Shown in pieces: positions 63,053-64,000 of a stretch of DNA of 64,000 nt (positions within the stretch are counted from its first letter, which is position 1; the number at the start of each line of letters is the position of its first letter). A program made the position numbers and the translations under genes. The notes below the pieces were generated by a model. It ran no database searches. It saw only the letters and a program-made list of their open reading frames with translations, and was not told where the DNA came from. Origin of the DNA: Trichocoleus sp. FACHB-46. Lineage in GTDB: Bacteria; Cyanobacteriota; Cyanobacteriia; FACHB-46. The DNA lies in NCBI RefSeq assembly GCF_014695385.1, contig NZ_JACJOD010000034.1, positions 112,878 to 176,877 of the forward strand. Reading direction: 5' to 3'.

Positions 63053-63592
63053 TCACGAACCCAACTCAGATAAAGGATACTGCCGCCCATACTCATACAT
63101 CGCGATCGCCGCCGCAGTTTGCACATTCAAAGACTCCACCATGCCAAACTGAGGAATCGCGATCGCCGCATCACAAAGATTTGCAATCTCCGCTGGAATC
63201 CCCGTCAGCTCACGCCCCAACACCAACACCGCTCGCCTAGGAAAACTGAACTCAGACAAAGGCACCGCATCAGCCCTTAAATCCAGCGCGCTCGCAGAAT
63301 AACCTACCTGCTGCTGAGCCGCAATCCAGGCAGGCAAAGCCGAAATCGAACAAGCTTCTAAAGGTTGCCAATGGTGAGCTGAAACAGCCAAATTCCTAAA
63401 CGCCAAATTCTGGGTCAGGGCTAAATCTGCCACCACCACCGACTCCACTCGAAACGCCTCCGCAGTGCGACACAGCCCACCCAAGTTAGCTGGATTCTGA
63501 ACCAAGCTGGCGCAAACCACCAAATCTTGTCGGGGCAATTGGGCATAGCGATCGCGAGCAATCGAGGGTCGCTGAGGCAGAGACATGGGCAT
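63053..63592 (-). CDS. SPOUT (TrmH) family RNA 2'-O-methyltransferase
   Basis: A 179-residue SpoU-fold protein without the N-terminal substrate-binding domain. Motif 1 is SLVQNPANLGGLCRTAEAF, motif 2 AVLVLGRELTGIPAEIANLC and motif 3 IPQFGMVESLNVQTAAAIAM, all in good order. It methylates a ribose in tRNA or rRNA; the target is not known. This one uses HIP1-rich, host-like DNA, unlike the SPOUT gene at 47927. A two-ATG start (MPMSL) leaves the exact start open by two codons. Confidence 0.9.
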   Translation of the reverse strand: MPMSLPQRPSIARDRYAQLPRQDLVVCASLVQNPANLGGLCRTAEAFRVESVVVADLALTQNLAFRNLAVSAHHWQPLEACSISALPAWIAAQQQVGYSASALDLRADAVPLSEFSFPRRAVLVLGRELTGIPAEIANLCDAAIAIPQFGMVESLNVQTAAAIAMYEYGRQYPLSELGS

Positions 63593-63704
63593 AATTTCAC
63601 AAGGCGATCTTAAATTTTTGGTAATGGACGTTACAGACTGTGAGCCGGGAATGTTAACTTAGAGATCAGTTAAAAGCATAATCAAGCAGAAAAAACAGTC
63701 CGCC

Positions 63705-63860
63705 ATGAACAAAAATCATCGGGAAGCCGCAACCAGAACCGTACAAGCTCATCGGGAAAACATCCAGAGAAGCCTGCAACACCGCCTAGAAGTTGCTAGA
63801 GCCAACGGAGACGAAAATCTAGTTCGCATGTTGGAAGCCGAAGCCAACTACCTCCGCTAA
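63705..63860 (+). CDS. Small helical cyanobacterial protein
   Basis: A 51-residue protein (MNKNHREAATRTVQAHREN start, MLEAEANYLR end) that is highly charged and predicted to be one or two helices. It begins with an ATG after a weak purine tract, divergent from the SPOUT gene. The sequence resembles short proteins that recur in cyanobacteria, as far as I can recall, but no function is known. Confidence 0.6.
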   Translation: MNKNHREAATRTVQAHRENIQRSLQHRLEVARANGDENLVRMLEAEANYLR

Positions 63861-64000
63861 TCATTCACTCATTAGGTTAGGGATTGGGGCGTTGCTGAAT
63901 AGGTAATGATTTAAGCTGAGAGAGGAATTGTCCGATACTTCAAATAATGCAGCAGCAACCGAAGTGAACACTTCAACATCTCAACTGATTTGGAGTAGCA

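Noticed and set aside
1..64000. tRNA and rRNA genes
   Set aside because: I looked through the gaps for cloverleaf ends and rRNA words and saw none; a tRNAscan or covariance search could still find one.

Overview
The window is cyanobacterial chromosome. Three things show this: HIP1 octamers (GCGATCGC) are scattered through genes and gaps; the genes include ndhL, the chlorophyll methyltransferase bchM, a CrtISO-like oxidoreductase and several cyanobacterial families of unknown function (DUF3007, DUF928, DUF4336, DUF2301, Uma2); and the linkages ndhL-DUF3007-trpA and rpmG-rpsR-RNase II look familiar for the phylum. The signalling-rich content suggests a large-genome strain, possibly filamentous, but the genus cannot be named from the sequence alone.

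Layout. 1-1460: ndhL (partial), DUF3007, trpA. 1647-13473: a same-strand block of three exported surface proteins (DUF11/SdrD-like; Ig-like domain plus outer-membrane barrel; DUF11 repeats), then a FecR protein overlapping a CHASE2 hybrid histidine kinase. 13538-18654: a pseudouridine synthase and a large multi-PAS/GAF kinase. 18749-22524: glutathionyl-hydroquinone reductase, a MITE-like element, DUF928, prolyl aminopeptidase and a pentapeptide-repeat protein. 22525-25331: a gene-poor, repeat-rich stretch with a perfect 126-bp tandem duplication inside a gene, an alpha/beta-hydrolase remnant and two attC-like hairpins. 25332-39045: mostly housekeeping and metabolism (clpB, YebC, bchM, nagA, purE), plus an unusual channel, a sugar-type binding protein and an SLH porin-like protein. 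39528-49613: an accessory region with a stand-alone HsdR-N nuclease-like gene, two Uma2 paralogues, an IS1-family element beside a truncated desaturase, a KirBac channel, a GNAT gene between direct repeats, a SPOUT methyltransferase whose stop codon lies in an attC-like hairpin, and a nonapeptide-repeat protein. 49833-63860: core genes (FHA, RNase II, rpsR, rpmG, moeA, dprA, CrtISO-like, SAM hydrolase, SPOUT methyltransferase).

Shared signals. A roughly 62-bp repeat family occurs six times (33.3, 35.7, 37.7, 56.2, 62.1 and 63.0 kb), with a hairpin that keeps pairing through compensatory changes. HIP1 octamers serve as both arms of terminator-like hairpins at 40.7 and 42.3 kb. No CRISPR array, rRNA or tRNA was recognised. 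The observations most worth following are the attC-like hairpins (a possible integrase-less cassette remnant), the surface-protein/FecR/CHASE2 block, the channel without a TVGYG filter and the stand-alone HsdR-N protein. None of these is proven to be a new system.
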